From Straminergon stramineum (taxonomy: Eukaryota > Streptophyta > Bryopsida > Hypnales > Calliergonaceae): a stretch of 64,000 nt of DNA. Location of the stretch: contig OY987267.1 in assembly GCA_963920665.1 (NCBI GenBank), positions 27,204,485 to 27,268,484 of the forward strand. The letters run 5' to 3'. A program made the position numbers and the translations under genes. A model generated the notes under the pieces. It was given only the letters and a program-made list of their open reading frames with translations. It made no database searches and had not been told where the DNA came from. Position 1 is the stretch's first letter; every line of letters starts with the position of its first letter. Below, in pieces: positions 1 through 12,482 of the stretch.

Positions 1-1911
1 CGTTGGAACTGAACGTGACTTGCAATCTCAAACCTATGGTACAGTGCTCAACTCTCACCACTTTGCACAATGGTTATGTATTTATCCACATTAGAAGAAA
101 ACATTGCAGATGTAGTCACGGAGTTGCATTTAATGTCCCAGTAGTTGACCATCTATGTGGCAAAAACTTATTTTACTTCTGAGGATTCAGAGTGTGTGCC
201 AAGAAATTTCTTTTATCACATAGTGCATCTATCATCATGCAAGTCATTCAGAGTTGTGCAATAGTGAACCCAAGAAACTAAGAGTCTTTTGGCCAAATAA
301 CTATAGATTTTTCCATAGTTACAAGGAGAAATTTATTTCGGTAGAGGTGAAAGAGATCGATCAGTAGTTACTTTGTTTAGGTCAACCCGAGGGTGTTTTC
401 AAATGAAACACTAAATTTCACGTAGTTCTTCATTTTGAATGTAGTTTAGCTCCAATAACCTACTTTTTATTCCATTTCGAATTCTTGAAAAATTTTCAAC
501 CTTGCAATTTTTGTTGCCCTTTGAACGCATCCTCTAGAAAGCTTCATGTATACTACATCTGATCTGTTTCTATTCAATTTCACTCAAGAAGTACATCAAT
601 TATAATATGATGTTTACCATTGTTATCTCCATTTTTGCTATTTTAATCATTTTTTTTATTACAAATTCTTTTTTAAACAAAATCATATCAGTTAATTCAT
701 CATTTTCATTATGAGAAAATGAAGAATGCGGGATGTAGATTATTACCTCGGAGAAATACTAAAATTTTGAAAAGTGTGCTTTAATGTAGGAACCTACAGT
801 ATTGAAGTTTGTCCCAGTAAGGGCATGATTTGTTGTTGAAGGGTTAAGGCCTAGGCCGCAGGCAGTGGGTAGGCGCATTGCATGCCTGCGGTCTACGTAC
901 TGCCTTTGCTCAGAAAGAGGGAAGATTTTACTCAAATCTCTTATCGAAGGTGCCTGGCTTTGATGCAGGGAACAGACGAATTCCTAACGACAGAGGAAGC
1001 TCTTCTGATAGAGGTTGCCCAAATTGTCGTTAAGTCTGGGGCGCTACTTGGTTCTGATACCAGTCCTTGTTCTCTGTCAGGGGGGTGCTCAGGGTCATAA
1101 CATTCTTGATTAGTTGCCTATGCACCCTTGCAAAAGTATGAATGAAGATTTCTTTGTCCAGAGCACCATGAACTCAAAATATAAAGCTTTGCCAGCATCT
1201 GGAATTGTTGTCAGTTCATTTGTGTACTTTACAGTAATGTTAGGCTTTTGAAACAAGCAGCTATACTATGAGTGGCTTTGTCCCTATAACACTTACTCCC
1301 TTTTCAAACTTCTATCAATGCTAAACTTCCTAGCTTTCAGTTTGGTCAAGAGCCAATAAACAAATTGATGCAGTGATGCACTCTACAATGATATGTGAGA
1401 CTTTCAAAATAATATAATTTGATATACTACAGTCATTGCTTAGTTAGTAGAACTAGACACTTCATTCACGACTGTCCTAGGACATGCGCTACTCTTCTTC
1501 TTCTGGTATACTAAAGTATGTTAGTGAATAGTGGGGAGCGTGCAACCTCTCCACTGTTGTAAAATATGTTGTGATTCTGTAATGTTAGGTGGGCCTTGGA
1601 AATCAGTGAAAGGATGAAAAATATGTTTATTTTAAATTGAGAATGTAACCAGTAAGAATGAGAAGAAGACTACCTCTAAACCTGAGGTGAACATCAATAA
1701 AAGAGCACTTGGGGTCTGTATTATTAACTGTATTGTACATGTAGATGATCACTACTGTAAGGGTTGGGAAAGTCTTGTTTTCCCATGGAATTGGATTATG
1801 TTGCATAGGTGTGATGAATCCATACTTTCCCAAGCTTGGGAATTCAGTTCTGTGAGTTCTTGTCAGCATTTGGGTACCAAGGGCACGCATCCATCTTTCA
1901 GGAGGATAGAA
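1..1911. other. Unassigned AT-rich DNA with one possible exon
   Basis: No complete gene, RNA gene or bounded element was recognised here. The only coding-like stretch is about 918-1063 on the plus strand. It is an open segment of about 50 codons with protein-like composition (for example KREDFTQISYRRCLALMQG), preceded by CTCAG at about 912 that could be a splice acceptor. I do not recognise the family, and no neighbouring exon could be placed, so it is not listed as a gene. Confidence 0.4.
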
Positions 1912-2198
1912 GTTTCCCATGGAGGACGTTAAATCGTGCATACCAACTGGGCTCCGCAGGGGCAGATTTACCTTGGGGAAAATGCAGGAACTTTTTATTT
2001 TTTGCACATTATTTTTTTTGCAAATTCTGATTTCATATTTGCAATCACAGACCCCAAATTAGAGAGGAGAGGTCTAGAACTTACCCTAGACACGACTCAA
2101 AATAGGGGGCAGTTTTTACTTTTACCCCCAGATAAAACACAAAATGCCCTGTGAGGCCCAGTTGGTATGCACGATTTAACGTCCTGCGTTTCCCATGG
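1912..2198. mobile_element. Mutator-like MITE with 11 bp target duplication
   Basis: A perfect 29 bp inverted repeat lies at 1924-1952 and 2156-2184 (outer end GGACGTTAAATCGTGCATAC). It is flanked by an exact 11 bp direct repeat, GTTTCCCATGG, at 1912-1922 and 2188-2198. The element proper is therefore about 1923-2187 (265 bp) and too short to encode a transposase. A 9-11 bp duplication with inverted ends fits the Mutator superfamily best. Small open frames across it are a by-product of the inverted repeat and are not genes. Confidence 0.8.
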
Positions 2199-4332
2199 TA
2201 AGGCAACTTAGTCAATGCAGCCATTTGGGTGGTCAAACTAGATCCAGGTAATCAGTTGATCTATGCACACAATTTGAAATTTGATTGCACAGTCATGGTT
2301 CTGCAACTTTAAGATATCATACCTAAACTTATACAGTAGTATGCTCTTAAAGCGACCATTTAAGGGCTGGTCGGCTGATGGTTCTTAGATGCACGGAATT
2401 ATTTTTTCTTATTTTTCACTTGAAGAAAAATTGATGTGGAATCTAACCCAAGTGGTTTCATATTTTTCAGAGTATTTTTGAATTAGTTATGAATTTTCAA
2501 AGAATTCTGTGGTATGTACCTATTTGTGATTATAGGGATTGCAAAAACCACACATAGACAGTCTGAAAAAAGATATGGCTTGACCAAAAACAAGCATTGC
2601 AACATTCTAAAAATAATACAAAAGGTTCTTAAATGCAACCACTACTAAACTTAAATGGACCCTAAATTCTTTTAACATTTGTAAGAAGGCAATTGGGCAA
2701 TCAATTTTCATCTAGAAAAAGTAAGTGGACATACCCTAGCTTTGAAATCAACCCTCTCTGACCTTTATTCCATGCATTGGCAAAGTATGAATCATCTCCT
2801 AACAAATCTTAATTATGCTTTAAAATTTGTGACAATCCATTTTAGAACCATTGACTATCCATTTCAGAGGGGCCTACTACACTGTTTGAAGAAGATGGTT
2901 GCAATAAGAGCAAGCTACCTTATTTGGTCAAGACACAAGACCTTTTAGGTAAGGTAAAACAACCCATTGCAATCAGAATTAGGAGTTCATACTCATGCCA
3001 TTGCTGAAATTTTTTCATTTTTTTCCCACATAAATTCAAGTGTGAGAAACAAGGAAAGCATTTGAAATTATATGTTTTTGATAAAGTATGAATTTGCTAT
3101 GAATTTTTGAAGTGTTCAGCCCATCATGGCCCATAACAGTTTGTAGACTACCCCAGAACCAACAAAATCTGTATCCATCATGCTCATCTTACACACCTAA
3201 AGCAGTCACAATAATTTCTAATGTGAAAGGCCTAAAAAAAGTCACTTCTTACAATGAAATTACACTTAAAAGTTAGAAGTTCCTAATGCAGTCACTAATC
3301 ACTCCAATACTATCAGGTAAGACATTGATTGTAGTCCAAATCTCATTTAGTAATAAAATCCATGATGGGATCTGAAAAAACCCATAATGGGGTCATTCCA
3401 TAGGTGTCCACTATGAGTCATCTGACCACAATGGGCTGTTTTACCTTAGGTTAGGTTACAGTAAGCTTAAGTTACATCCCACAGAAAATTATTCCCAGTT
3501 TCACTGACCATGGCATGCTCTGTTCTGCAGTATCTTCCAATACAGTACAGTGCTGAGTGTCTGTCATCCTCTCCCTCACTGACTGAGTCAGCAGGGTGCT
3601 CAGTATCATACAGCCAAGGGGCTATCATAAAACACTCATACCTAGAACTGAAAGTCAAAAACTTAACGTATTGAAATGACCACCTTTGGGCCCATAACTT
3701 CACAATTGCACAACTGAAGCTGCAGGCCTGTTCCAGCAGAATGATCTGACCCAGGTGACTAGATGAGTTAACTTACATGGGAGGATCGACATAGAAAAAG
3801 ACAATGGACAAGTTCATACATAGTTACCTTTGACCAAAATTTCAACTTTGGAGCTCCTCACAAACTGAAGGGACCAGCATCAATAGAGGTGAGTGTCTGG
3901 ACTTGGGAGGTTAATTGTATATAAAAAAATGGGTGCAGAGTAGTTTGATTTTGTCCATAGTGGCTACCAAAAGATGCAAATGGCCCAATTGCACAAGGTC
4001 AGATGAATATGGCAATAACTCACACCATTCCCAGGTGGACCAGGGCTCAGAATTCTTTGGGATTGCCAACCACCAGCAGGGAACCTGGCATAATTCCAAA
4101 CTGCACACATGTTCTTGGGGACATGAGGCTTGTTTGAGGGGAACTTAGTAGATCCCCATCACTACAGGACAGGACAGGACAGGACTATTTGGACTTGGCT
4201 GCATGAACAGCATAGCATACCTTATCTGGACAGTAAGTTATATTGGAACATGTTATTTACCTTCCATGATAAAATTTGGAAAATTTGAATTCAGATTTTG
4301 AACTTCAATCAGACATGTCATAGAATACAAAA
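2199..4332. other. Unassigned AT-rich DNA
   Basis: I see no gene in this interval. Open frames are short, overlap on both strands and lack recognisable motifs. The one local feature is a run of four GGACA units at about 4168-4187. Confidence 0.5.
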
Positions 4333-5138
4333 TTAACCCCTAAAGGTATTTGACTATGTTTTCAACAAAAACGCTCCAAAACTGTCATCTCTAGTATAAG
4401 TATCAAATTTTAGAAAAAATACATTTTTGGACAAATGTAACCATAGGATCTTGTAGTAAGCTGGTTTGGGAAGATGCGGAAAAAATTTCAGAAATTTTCA
4501 CCATTTGGATTGAAAGATATTAGCATTTGAAGTGACATAAAGCCATTTTTTGGCCCTGCAAAAATCCAGGTAGATGCACTCCACAAGGTCAGATCATTAT
4601 GAAAAAATGTCCAAAATGGTTGTAACTATTTGGATTCATTCTTCAAGTCATGTTGGCTACATGCTTGAAAAATTTTAGATCATTTGGAATTGTACAACAT
4701 ATAGGAAAAAAATAGTAAGGTGAAAGAAGTAGAAAGTGATGCAAAATACTAAATTGTTAATAATTTATTTATGGAATTGAAAAATGTCAATCCCAATGGT
4801 GACATTGTTGTAATAAACAATCTACACCTCAAATTTTTATTTTTTTCCAAAAATATGAAAAATTGAGTTAAATAAAGGTCTTCAAAGTTTATTTTAGAGT
4901 AGAGATTCCATTACTACCCACAAACTACCCACAACTAAAACTCTTACATAACTTTCATCTTATAAATCAAAATGGAATGATTCAAAGCTTTCCATGTATA
5001 TATAAATTTTTGGGTCTTAAAGCTACTCCTCGGGCACATGTTGTGTGAAAATTTCAAAGAAAAAAAAATTCCATCTATAGTGAGCTATCCGAAATCGCTA
5101 TGTTGCCAAAAATCACCGTTTGGTCCTTTAGGGGTTAG
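4333..5138. mobile_element. piggyBac-type MITE, copy 1
   Basis: The element occupies 4337-5134 (798 bp). It begins TTAA-CCCCTAAAGG at 4333 and ends CCTTTAGGGG-TTAG at 5138, so the right target site has one mismatch to TTAA. It is nearly the same sequence, in opposite orientation, as 14268-15079. It shares its terminal CCCCTAAAG with the large piggyBac element at 45844-61392, and a subterminal word close to AGATCCTACGGTTA (here mutated, read on the minus strand near 4440-4450). It has no coding capacity and is presumably a non-autonomous derivative of that family. Confidence 0.85.
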
Positions 5139-5486
5139 GGTAGACAAGCCTATTACCACATTGATTTGGAATTTGAATATCTTAGGGCTAATTCCAAGAG
5201 GGACGGGGCACATATTTTTTATAGGCATGCACTTCTTTCACAAATCAAACTAAAGTAGAATTATAATTTTTTGATTCAAATTGTAATTTCTGTGAATTTC
5301 TGAAGTAGTCTACCCTAAAATTAAAAAATTGCCCATAGAGTGGAGTCATAAACATCCCATTAACAACCCACAACCACCTTTCCATATATGTATGGTAGAA
5401 TCACCTATTAACAACTACTTAAGCATTATGTGCATGATTTGGAGTAGTGTAAGCAATTAAAATTTTTGGCCATGTAGAAAGATAGA

Positions 5487-5715
5487 TGTCGTGAGATGGA
5501 AACTTGGAATCTACTAAGTTAATATAAAATAGAACTATTATAGTATGGAATTTTTCAAAATTTTAACTAGGCAAATAGAATTAGAATCCGCTTAGCTTAA
5601 ACATTACACTAAGGCTAAGAAGACAATCTAGGTATTCCATAATCAAATCTGGGACGGGTTCGGAGTCTGAAAACCTGGATAGAGACAACCTACATCCTAG
5701 AAACCGGTTTAGGAA
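5487..5715 (+). mobile_element. Terminal fragment of a TGTCGTGAG-ended element (E1)
   Basis: About 229 bp beginning TGTCGTGAG. It matches 62513-62750 on the same strand, and the reverse complement of 9263 down to about 9020 and of the right end of D3 near 57462. The four copies share the first ~200 bp and then diverge. Here the match stops where a TGTCACGCCCC sequence begins at 5716, so the rest of the element is replaced or displaced. It looks like the 5' end of one member of the family that includes D1, D2 and D3. Confidence 0.6.
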
Positions 5716-5770
5716 TGTCACGCCCCTCATCATGAGGTGTGCCCGTGCCACCTTGGTGAGCAAGGGGGAC

Positions 5771-8700
5771 TGTCGTACACGTAGTGGAGCGTAAGTACCA
5801 TTACAACACAAAAACATTGTAAAATGACTCGAAATATCGTCCCGAGGGATTCTAAACTATTGCCGCAAGTCGAGATTATCTATTCTACCAACTTAAGCTC
5901 TCTCTTCACCTCTTTCCTCTCTTTTCCGGATTACTATCTTTTCGGAATCCCATCTGGATCCACTTCCTTTCGGAATTTGGATCCGTCGCTTCTCACACAC
6001 ACTGGTTTTTGGTACCTCCTGTTTTACCCTCAAAGGGTCCACCTTTGATCTTGTAGAGGGGTAGGGACTCACCACTTGTATTCCTCGCACTCTCTTCTCT
6101 CTCTAAACTATACAAAACACACTTAGACCAAATGTTGTACTAGATCAGACCCAAAACCACTCTCACAACTTCCCGGATGGCCAATTCGAAAGGCAGGTCA
6201 TACAAAACCGCTTCTAGACTTTTCCACTACAACAACAGATATAGGGATTGTTAGTCGTTTGCTAGACTAATCTTAGGATTTGGTTGACCTTCTAGTAAGT
6301 GGTATGGGGATTTTTCCGTTGGCGGTTGCTTATCTCCGCATAGAACCCTCTCTGGTATTCTGGACTTCGCACCCACACCACTCCTAATCGTATTCTCGTT
6401 CCAGTGTTTTAAAGGCACGTGCTCAAGACAAAAATCACTAGTCTAGACTACGTCACAAACGTTCCTTACAAATCAGATCCAAGTCTCCTTAGATTCGGAT
6501 TCCCCCTTTCCTCCTTCTCTCTCTTACACTACAATACACTCACAATAAAACACAAGAAAGCTGGATATACGATAGATCAATCCCTGAATGTCCACTTGGT
6601 GGTTCAAATTAAAGAAAGGATGACAAGATACAAATTATAACGCTAGGATGGAATGAGAGGGCAACAAACCTGCCCCTCACTAATAAACCCAAAACAACCA
6701 AAGCCAAAAAGCCACCCGGAAATCCAAGTGACCAATCACAGACCTCTCAGAAAAGTCTGATCCTACAAATCCGAAACCTGGACCCACGCTTGGAAACCCG
6801 GATTAGATTCAAAATTCAAATCCTAACTAACTAAAACCTTAACTACTTTGCCTTTCGCGCCTTCTTCTGACTGCTCCCGCCTTGATTTGATGGTGCCCGA
6901 ATGGACGCCCTTGGAGTCGCTTTTGGAGTTGCCTTTATCGGAGTCGTCCTCAATGCTGCCTGGGTTTAGATCTTTTGGATTTCCGGAGGTGAGTCTTCTT
7001 CAATGTTGTCCACCTCCTCTTCATCTTCCTTTGATCCTATTTGGTACTCCTCCTCCTTAGATTTCTCAATCTGAACAACTTCCTTCTCGTCTTCTTCACC
7101 TGGAGAGGTGTCATCCAAAAATATGGGGGTCCTCTCCTTCCTTGGTTGCGACTGCAACATGTGCTCAAAGCTTTCCGGATGAGTGTGGGCCGGATTCATC
7201 AATCCCCCAATCCGGTACGCCAGGTCACTTCGGGTAAGCAACTTGGGTGTCTGAACAGTCTCCTTCTCCGGAAGACGGATTGTCGAAAGCGGTGGTAAAA
7301 TTGTAACTTTCACTGGAGCTAACTCGTGTGTTGCGTCCGGCTGCTTGACTGGCTCTCATGTTGTCTTCACGCTCCCCCAGATGGTCTTCTCCAGTTGAGT
7401 TGAGAAGGGCTCTGTCAAATGCCGGAGAGTCTCTTTAGGGACTTCTGATCTAGCCGGTAGTGGCATTAATGTTGACAATTTCACTGGAGTCTCTGTATCA
7501 AAGTGGATTTCCGGAAAGTTGGAAAAGTCCATGACACAGTCCGTCCTAAGAGTTGGCGCATCTCCTTCAATACGAAATCCATCCTCGATGAAAAGTCCAC
7601 TAGGATCCGGATTACTTTGGATCCGATGAGATGTCCTTCTTCTATAAGCTGGTTTTGGACAAGAGCGGCTTTTACAACAAGATCTACAGGTCTATCCACC
7701 AAACCGGATAGGTTCTTGACCAGCTGTAGAGCTTCCTTCTCCCTTTGCTTTGCTGTGGCCAACTCTCCTTGTGCACAACTCAACTTGGCTTGAAGGTTTG
7801 TCTTCTCCTTCTCCAGACCTTCAATTTGTTTGTCCTTCCTCCCTAGTTCTTCCGGATTTGGAAGTTTCTTCAAGGCGTCGAGTATGTCTTCTGGCTCGAC
7901 CTTCAACTCCTTGCTAATCCTCCTGAGAAGATCAACCAAGTTCTCATGGTACTCCTGCGCCTGTAGAACCCAGTTGAATCCGATTTTGAAGAATCCGGAA
8001 ATGTCTTCTTCTTCCTCCTTCGGAACCTTCTCTTGAGTCAGGAGCTTCCTTGAGAAGCCGGATCGGTGAATTTCCTCTGCCTTTGTTCTAGGAGCTGCTC
8101 CTCTTCTTCAAGCTCTTCCTCTTCTTCAATTACCGGCTGCTCTGCCTCCACTTTTTTTGTGAGGTTGTAATGTAGTATGGTGGATTCGGTGGTGTACTCT
8201 ACCATTTCTGCATCATTCAAGAGTTTCGCATAATGGTAGAGGTGGAATAGGTAAGGACCAATTGGACTGGTCTTTGCCTTTCCAACATTGGTAGCAAGTT
8301 TGGAGACTATTGCTCCAATCACTTTGCCCTAGTTGGCTGGTCTACCCTCCATGGTACCCAAAATGGTGTTGGCTACCGTAACCGTAACTTGGGTAGGTTT
8401 TCTCTGATACAAGATCGGGATCAGGAACTCTAGGATATGCTTCTGCCTTGCATCTAGATAGTCGCTAATGGCATACCTCTCCGTGGAATGAGCTACATTC
8501 CTAAACTTTCCTACCGTGAACTTATTTGTGCGGGAGGCAAATCCGGATTCCTTTTGGGGGAATCCGTATACCTTGGCCCAAACCTCATCAATCCAAGTTC
8601 CGGGTCACCCCTTCACTGTCAACTCATATTGATTTGGAGCTCCTACAATGACCTCCTAAATCATCCAATCATTCTTCATTGTCCATGGCCTCAAGAACAG

Positions 8701-9263
8701 GCCGCCACATCCTATCTCACTGAGGTCATCTTCCAGCTACGACTGCTCTCTTAGCCTTTCCGGAATGGTCGGATAAACCATTCATCTTGTCACTAATGGT
8801 TTTCGGATATCTTCCTCTACCATTGAAAACTAAAACTAAGCTCGGATTTAGTAAAGGCAATCAGCGAGTAGCTCCCAAATCGATCACTAACTCACCACTT
8901 TTTCTCTCAACTATAAGCGCACTAAACAACTGTGGAAGAAAGAGGAAGAAGAAATGAAAGTGGTGGGGTTAAGTACCCGTCATCTTACTAATCGTTCTAG
9001 AAGAAGATCGTTTATCCATAACAGATCCTTAGTTTCCTAGACCAGAACTCTAGACTGTAGGTTGTCGCTATCTGGGTTTCCGGAATCCGGATTCCATCCT
9101 GAATCTTCTTACGGAACAACTGGATCATCCTTTCAACCTTAATGAGATGTTTAGGCTAAGAGGATTCTAATCCTATTTGCCTATTAGAAATTTTGAAAAA
9201 TTCTATACAATTATAAACTATTTAATACTAACCCGGTGGATTCCGAGTTTCCGGCTCACGACA
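5771..9263 (-). mobile_element. Element D1, TG...CA ends, no LTR repeat
   Basis: Read on the minus strand, this 3.5 kb element starts TGTCGTGAGCCGG at 9263 and ends GTGTACGACA at 5771. The same two ends bound D3 (55874-57462), and the 5771-type end also begins D2 at 26964. No direct repeat long enough to be a pair of LTRs is visible between the ends. Flanking pentamers GGGAC and AAGAC match only in part, so the target duplication is unproven or eroded. It carries one decayed minus-strand gene (6843-8825). It could be a non-autonomous retroelement, a solo LTR with an internal gene, or a DNA transposon with very short inverted ends. Confidence 0.6.
6843..8825 (-). pseudogene. Decayed coiled-coil / plant transposon-protein-like gene of D1
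   Basis: The reading frame is broken into several open pieces on the minus strand. The first, 8322-8038, has the block GPYLFHLYHYAKLL, which matches PYLIHLYHSHQLL in element C, followed by a Glu-rich stretch. The second, 7939-7481, is a strongly charged predicted coiled coil (EGLEKEKTNLQAKL) followed by a block containing RILVDFSSRMDFVLKEMRQLL. The third, 7313-6966, is acidic. A further frame ends in a basic tail with a stop at 6843-6845. A plausible start is the ATG at 8825, but stops and frameshifts follow it. The order resembles plant retroelement-associated 'putative plant transposon protein' sequences (PF20167-like). That assignment is tentative and no catalytic motif is visible. D2 and element C carry relatives. 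Confidence 0.5.
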
Positions 9264-10521
9264 AAGACGTTGGGGTGACTCCCCAAGCCTTGCACGAGAT
9301 GAGGTGAGGGAGACTAGGAGTCCCGAGCAATCAAAGTGTTGTAGCGCTCTGATTTGGATGAATTAGGGGGCGTGTTGCACATGTTTGGAAAGCTTGTAAG
9401 AAGACGCGTCCATGAGTTCAAAGAACGCAAGAATCCAAATTGGGAGTCAAAAGTTATGGCTCCTCAAAGTTGGCAGTGTTCCAACCGCGTTCCAAGGCAT
9501 GAGGACAGGGGAAACGAGATTTGGGAGAATTACTTTGAGCCAAATAGGGCATGCCACATATCATTGGAAAGCTAAGGAGACAAGATTTCTATAATGGTAA
9601 GGCTCATGAAGAGATGAGCTATGAGCTAAAAGTTATGGTCATCCAAAGAGGGTGGAGTCTCGGAGAACTACACCTCTCAAGGGATTCGTACCTTTGGAGG
9701 ACCATAACTTCTTCAATACTTGTCGTATTGGGGAAAGTGAATAGTCCACAGTGATCTATGAAAAATTTAGATCACGAAAATGGGCTTGCACTTGGGATTT
9801 GGATCTTGGAGCTAAAAGTTATCCCGATGGATAGATTAGGAGTCTTTTGGGGGTCCAGTTTGGGGGATATCACTTGGAATTGGGTGGTCTTCCAAGGTGG
9901 GGAGCATCTTGGGGGTTCCCGGTGACCTCTAGTATGGGGGGGCTGCCGAATCCCGCAAAAAGTACTGTGAGGAGGGGTGGTCTCCCTCCTCACTCTCGGA
10001 TGGTGCCATGATGAACCTAAGTGGCTCTGGGTGGTGAGGTTAATGTTGGAGCCTCACCACCACTTGTCTGTTACAGTGGAGTGCTTGTGCACTTCTTGAT
10101 ACCGGTTGAGTGGTGTCCCACTCCACACTAGGCCATGGTGTGAGTCCTGTTTGGTGGGTCCCGATTAGTGAGTTCCAAAATGGGTTGGGTTGGGCCTAAT
10201 GGGGTGTTGATTCCCATTCAAGGGCGATTAGCACTGGTGGGGAGTAGTGCCTCTACCAAGTACTTGGACATCAATGAAAGTTCCGCCCCATGTCATTAAA
10301 TGACATGCTCGGTGTCTTGTGGGAGTTAAAAGGTTGGAAGGAAAGTATGGGGAGTCACGAAGGAATGGAGAACCCTGTGACTCGAGTTGGAACCTAACAT
10401 TGTGGGTGTGTGGCATGTATAGTGTTTGGAGAGCGTGACCCTTGGTGTCACCAAAGTATTAAGTGCTTGGAAAGCATTGGAAGGTGAGCTTAAGGGGTAA
10501 GTGTCACTAAGGGGCGTGACA

Positions 10522-12206
10522 CTTAGATTCTTTAATTTCTATATGCGATGGGCTTAGGTTTTTTATTTCAATTATTTAGGGCATTGCAAAATGAAATCTT
10601 CACCAAAATGATGCAACTATTATATCCATGGTCATAGATGAAACTCTTAATGGAGATGATAATCCAACCATTCATCTATTTGTGTAAATTGATCTTTTTA
10701 AATAACTATACCTTGGAGATTTCGCAACAATTTCACAATTTCATCCATCGAGAGAAGGGGGATAAATCATCAAATATCTCCAAGACTTTGGATAAGAATA
10801 TTTGTGCATGACTTTTTTTAGATAATTCTAGCTCTTACTCGGTCAGACACCTAGGTAGATCTTGCGATTGATTTTTAGGGGGCATTTAGTTACTTATACA
10901 TTCTAAAGCTGACCATCATGAAATCATGCAAGAAGACTTGAATATGTGTTAGATCACTCTAGACTAGTTGCATTGCTACAATAGGGACCATATTCCACAT
11001 AAGTTAAGTTATTGAATTTTATCACATTTGCTTGAAGTTCATGTGAGATCCAAATTGTCTACCCATAGGAGGTCCATAAATCAACCCTTCAAGCCTACCT
11101 ACCTCATCAATGACAATAATAGATATTCCAAGGAACATGTTTGTCACTCATTCCTAGACATGGGACACATTTAGAACTTGGTCGGTGTATAGACCTCCTA
11201 CCTTACTAGACCTCAACATAATTAATGGGCCATGCTCCTAAATACTTTGCAATTATCCTTATGATTCTTTTCTCCCTAAAGAATCACAAAATCCTAAGGA
11301 CAAGTTTTAGATTCAACAACATATCATTTCTGAAATGCACATAGGTTTGACTATTTGCCTTTAGTTTGCTCTTCACATTCTAGAAGGGTTTAGGCCTTTA
11401 GGTTTGCTATGTCTTGGAATATAGTCTTTGTTCATCTTTAACCATTCAATATTTATTGTACCATATATGACAAGTACCTTAAGATAAATGTTGATTGAAT
11501 GTTGTTCTTCAATTGACACCTCTTTTGATTCTTATTCTACATTGCATTTGAATAGTGATTTGATAGTTAGATTTTAGTGGCATAACAATAAAGCATGATT
11601 GCATGGATGATGGATCTAATTACTTTGAGTATTGTTCCCTTATGTTGAGATTTTGGTCCCACTCACACAAGTTTTAGCTGCTATGATTGCACATACTCTA
11701 ATCACATTTAGTTGCATTTTCTCTAAAGTGAAGTTTGGATCCTAAAGTTACAATAATTGGGATTTTGTTGTAAGAAATTGTAAGGGTTGGACCAAAACTT
11801 AGTTTAGGGAGAACACAATTCAATGTAATTAGACTATACTAGCACAAACATATTGTAGTGTAACATTGAACTTAGGAGAATATGGATTGGAAAGCATGTC
11901 AAGTCTTATAGAACTAGATGAAAAACAATCAAGATGACAAGATGAAATTTTTGGGATGAAAACATGATCACATTCATGATAATGGGCCTTGATAGATTGC
12001 GTGACAATGTATGTGTATTTAATACGGAATATAATAGATGCCTTGTTATCATTTCAAAGAATTATTGATTGAGTCAAAATTCTAATGCAATTTAGAATAA
12101 GAATTGAGGTAGAGTTGAATGAAGGATTACATTTTATGATTTTACATATGAAAACTTTAATAGAGATAAAATGATACACTCATAGGATATTGCCTGTGGG
12201 AACATG
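10522..12206. other. Unassigned AT-rich DNA
   Basis: No open frame of useful length, RNA gene or bounded repeat was recognised in this 1.7 kb interval. Confidence 0.5.
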
Positions 12207-12482
12207 CATTAGAGGAGTTTTGGGGGAACTAGAGGGTTGTGTGTTCCCTTGGGTTCCCAGACCCCGGGATCTGCCTTATAGCAGCTACCTAATGTGGCAT
12301 AGCAATTTCCACGTCACTTTTTTTGAATTAAGAAAAAATCAATTTTGAATTTTTTTTCAACTTTCTTTAATTTTTTAAAATTAAAAAAAAAAATCTGACA
12401 ACGGCCGTTCTTGGATTTTTGGGGAACAATGCTGGGAACATGCCCAAAATAGTCTTCCAAACCCCCCAAAACTCCTCTAATG
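12207..12482. mobile_element. MITE with 20 bp terminal inverted repeats
   Basis: The ends are perfect inverted repeats of CATTAGAGGAGTTTTGGGGG (12207-12226 and 12463-12482), giving a 276 bp element. The inner part contains GTTCCCTTGGGTTCCCAGAC and later GGGAACAATGCTGGGAACAT. The flanks, GGGAACATG on the left and AGAACCATC on the right, are only loosely alike, so a target duplication is not secure. A related but diverged element sits at 62157-62462. Confidence 0.7.

Larger units (their letters stand above)
5716..10521. mobile_element. Possible solo LTR (G) interrupted by element D1
   Basis: The outer ends are TGTCACGCCCCT at 5716 and AGGGGCGTGACA ending at 10521, a 12 bp perfect inverted match with TG...CA polarity. 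Leaving out D1 (5771-9263), the remaining 1.3 kb is GC-richer than its surroundings and carries no gene, as expected for a solo LTR. The immediate flanks (AGGAA and CTTAG) do not form a target duplication, so the interval could instead be two unrelated fragments. The 9264-10521 part has only short, motif-free open frames. Confidence 0.35.
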
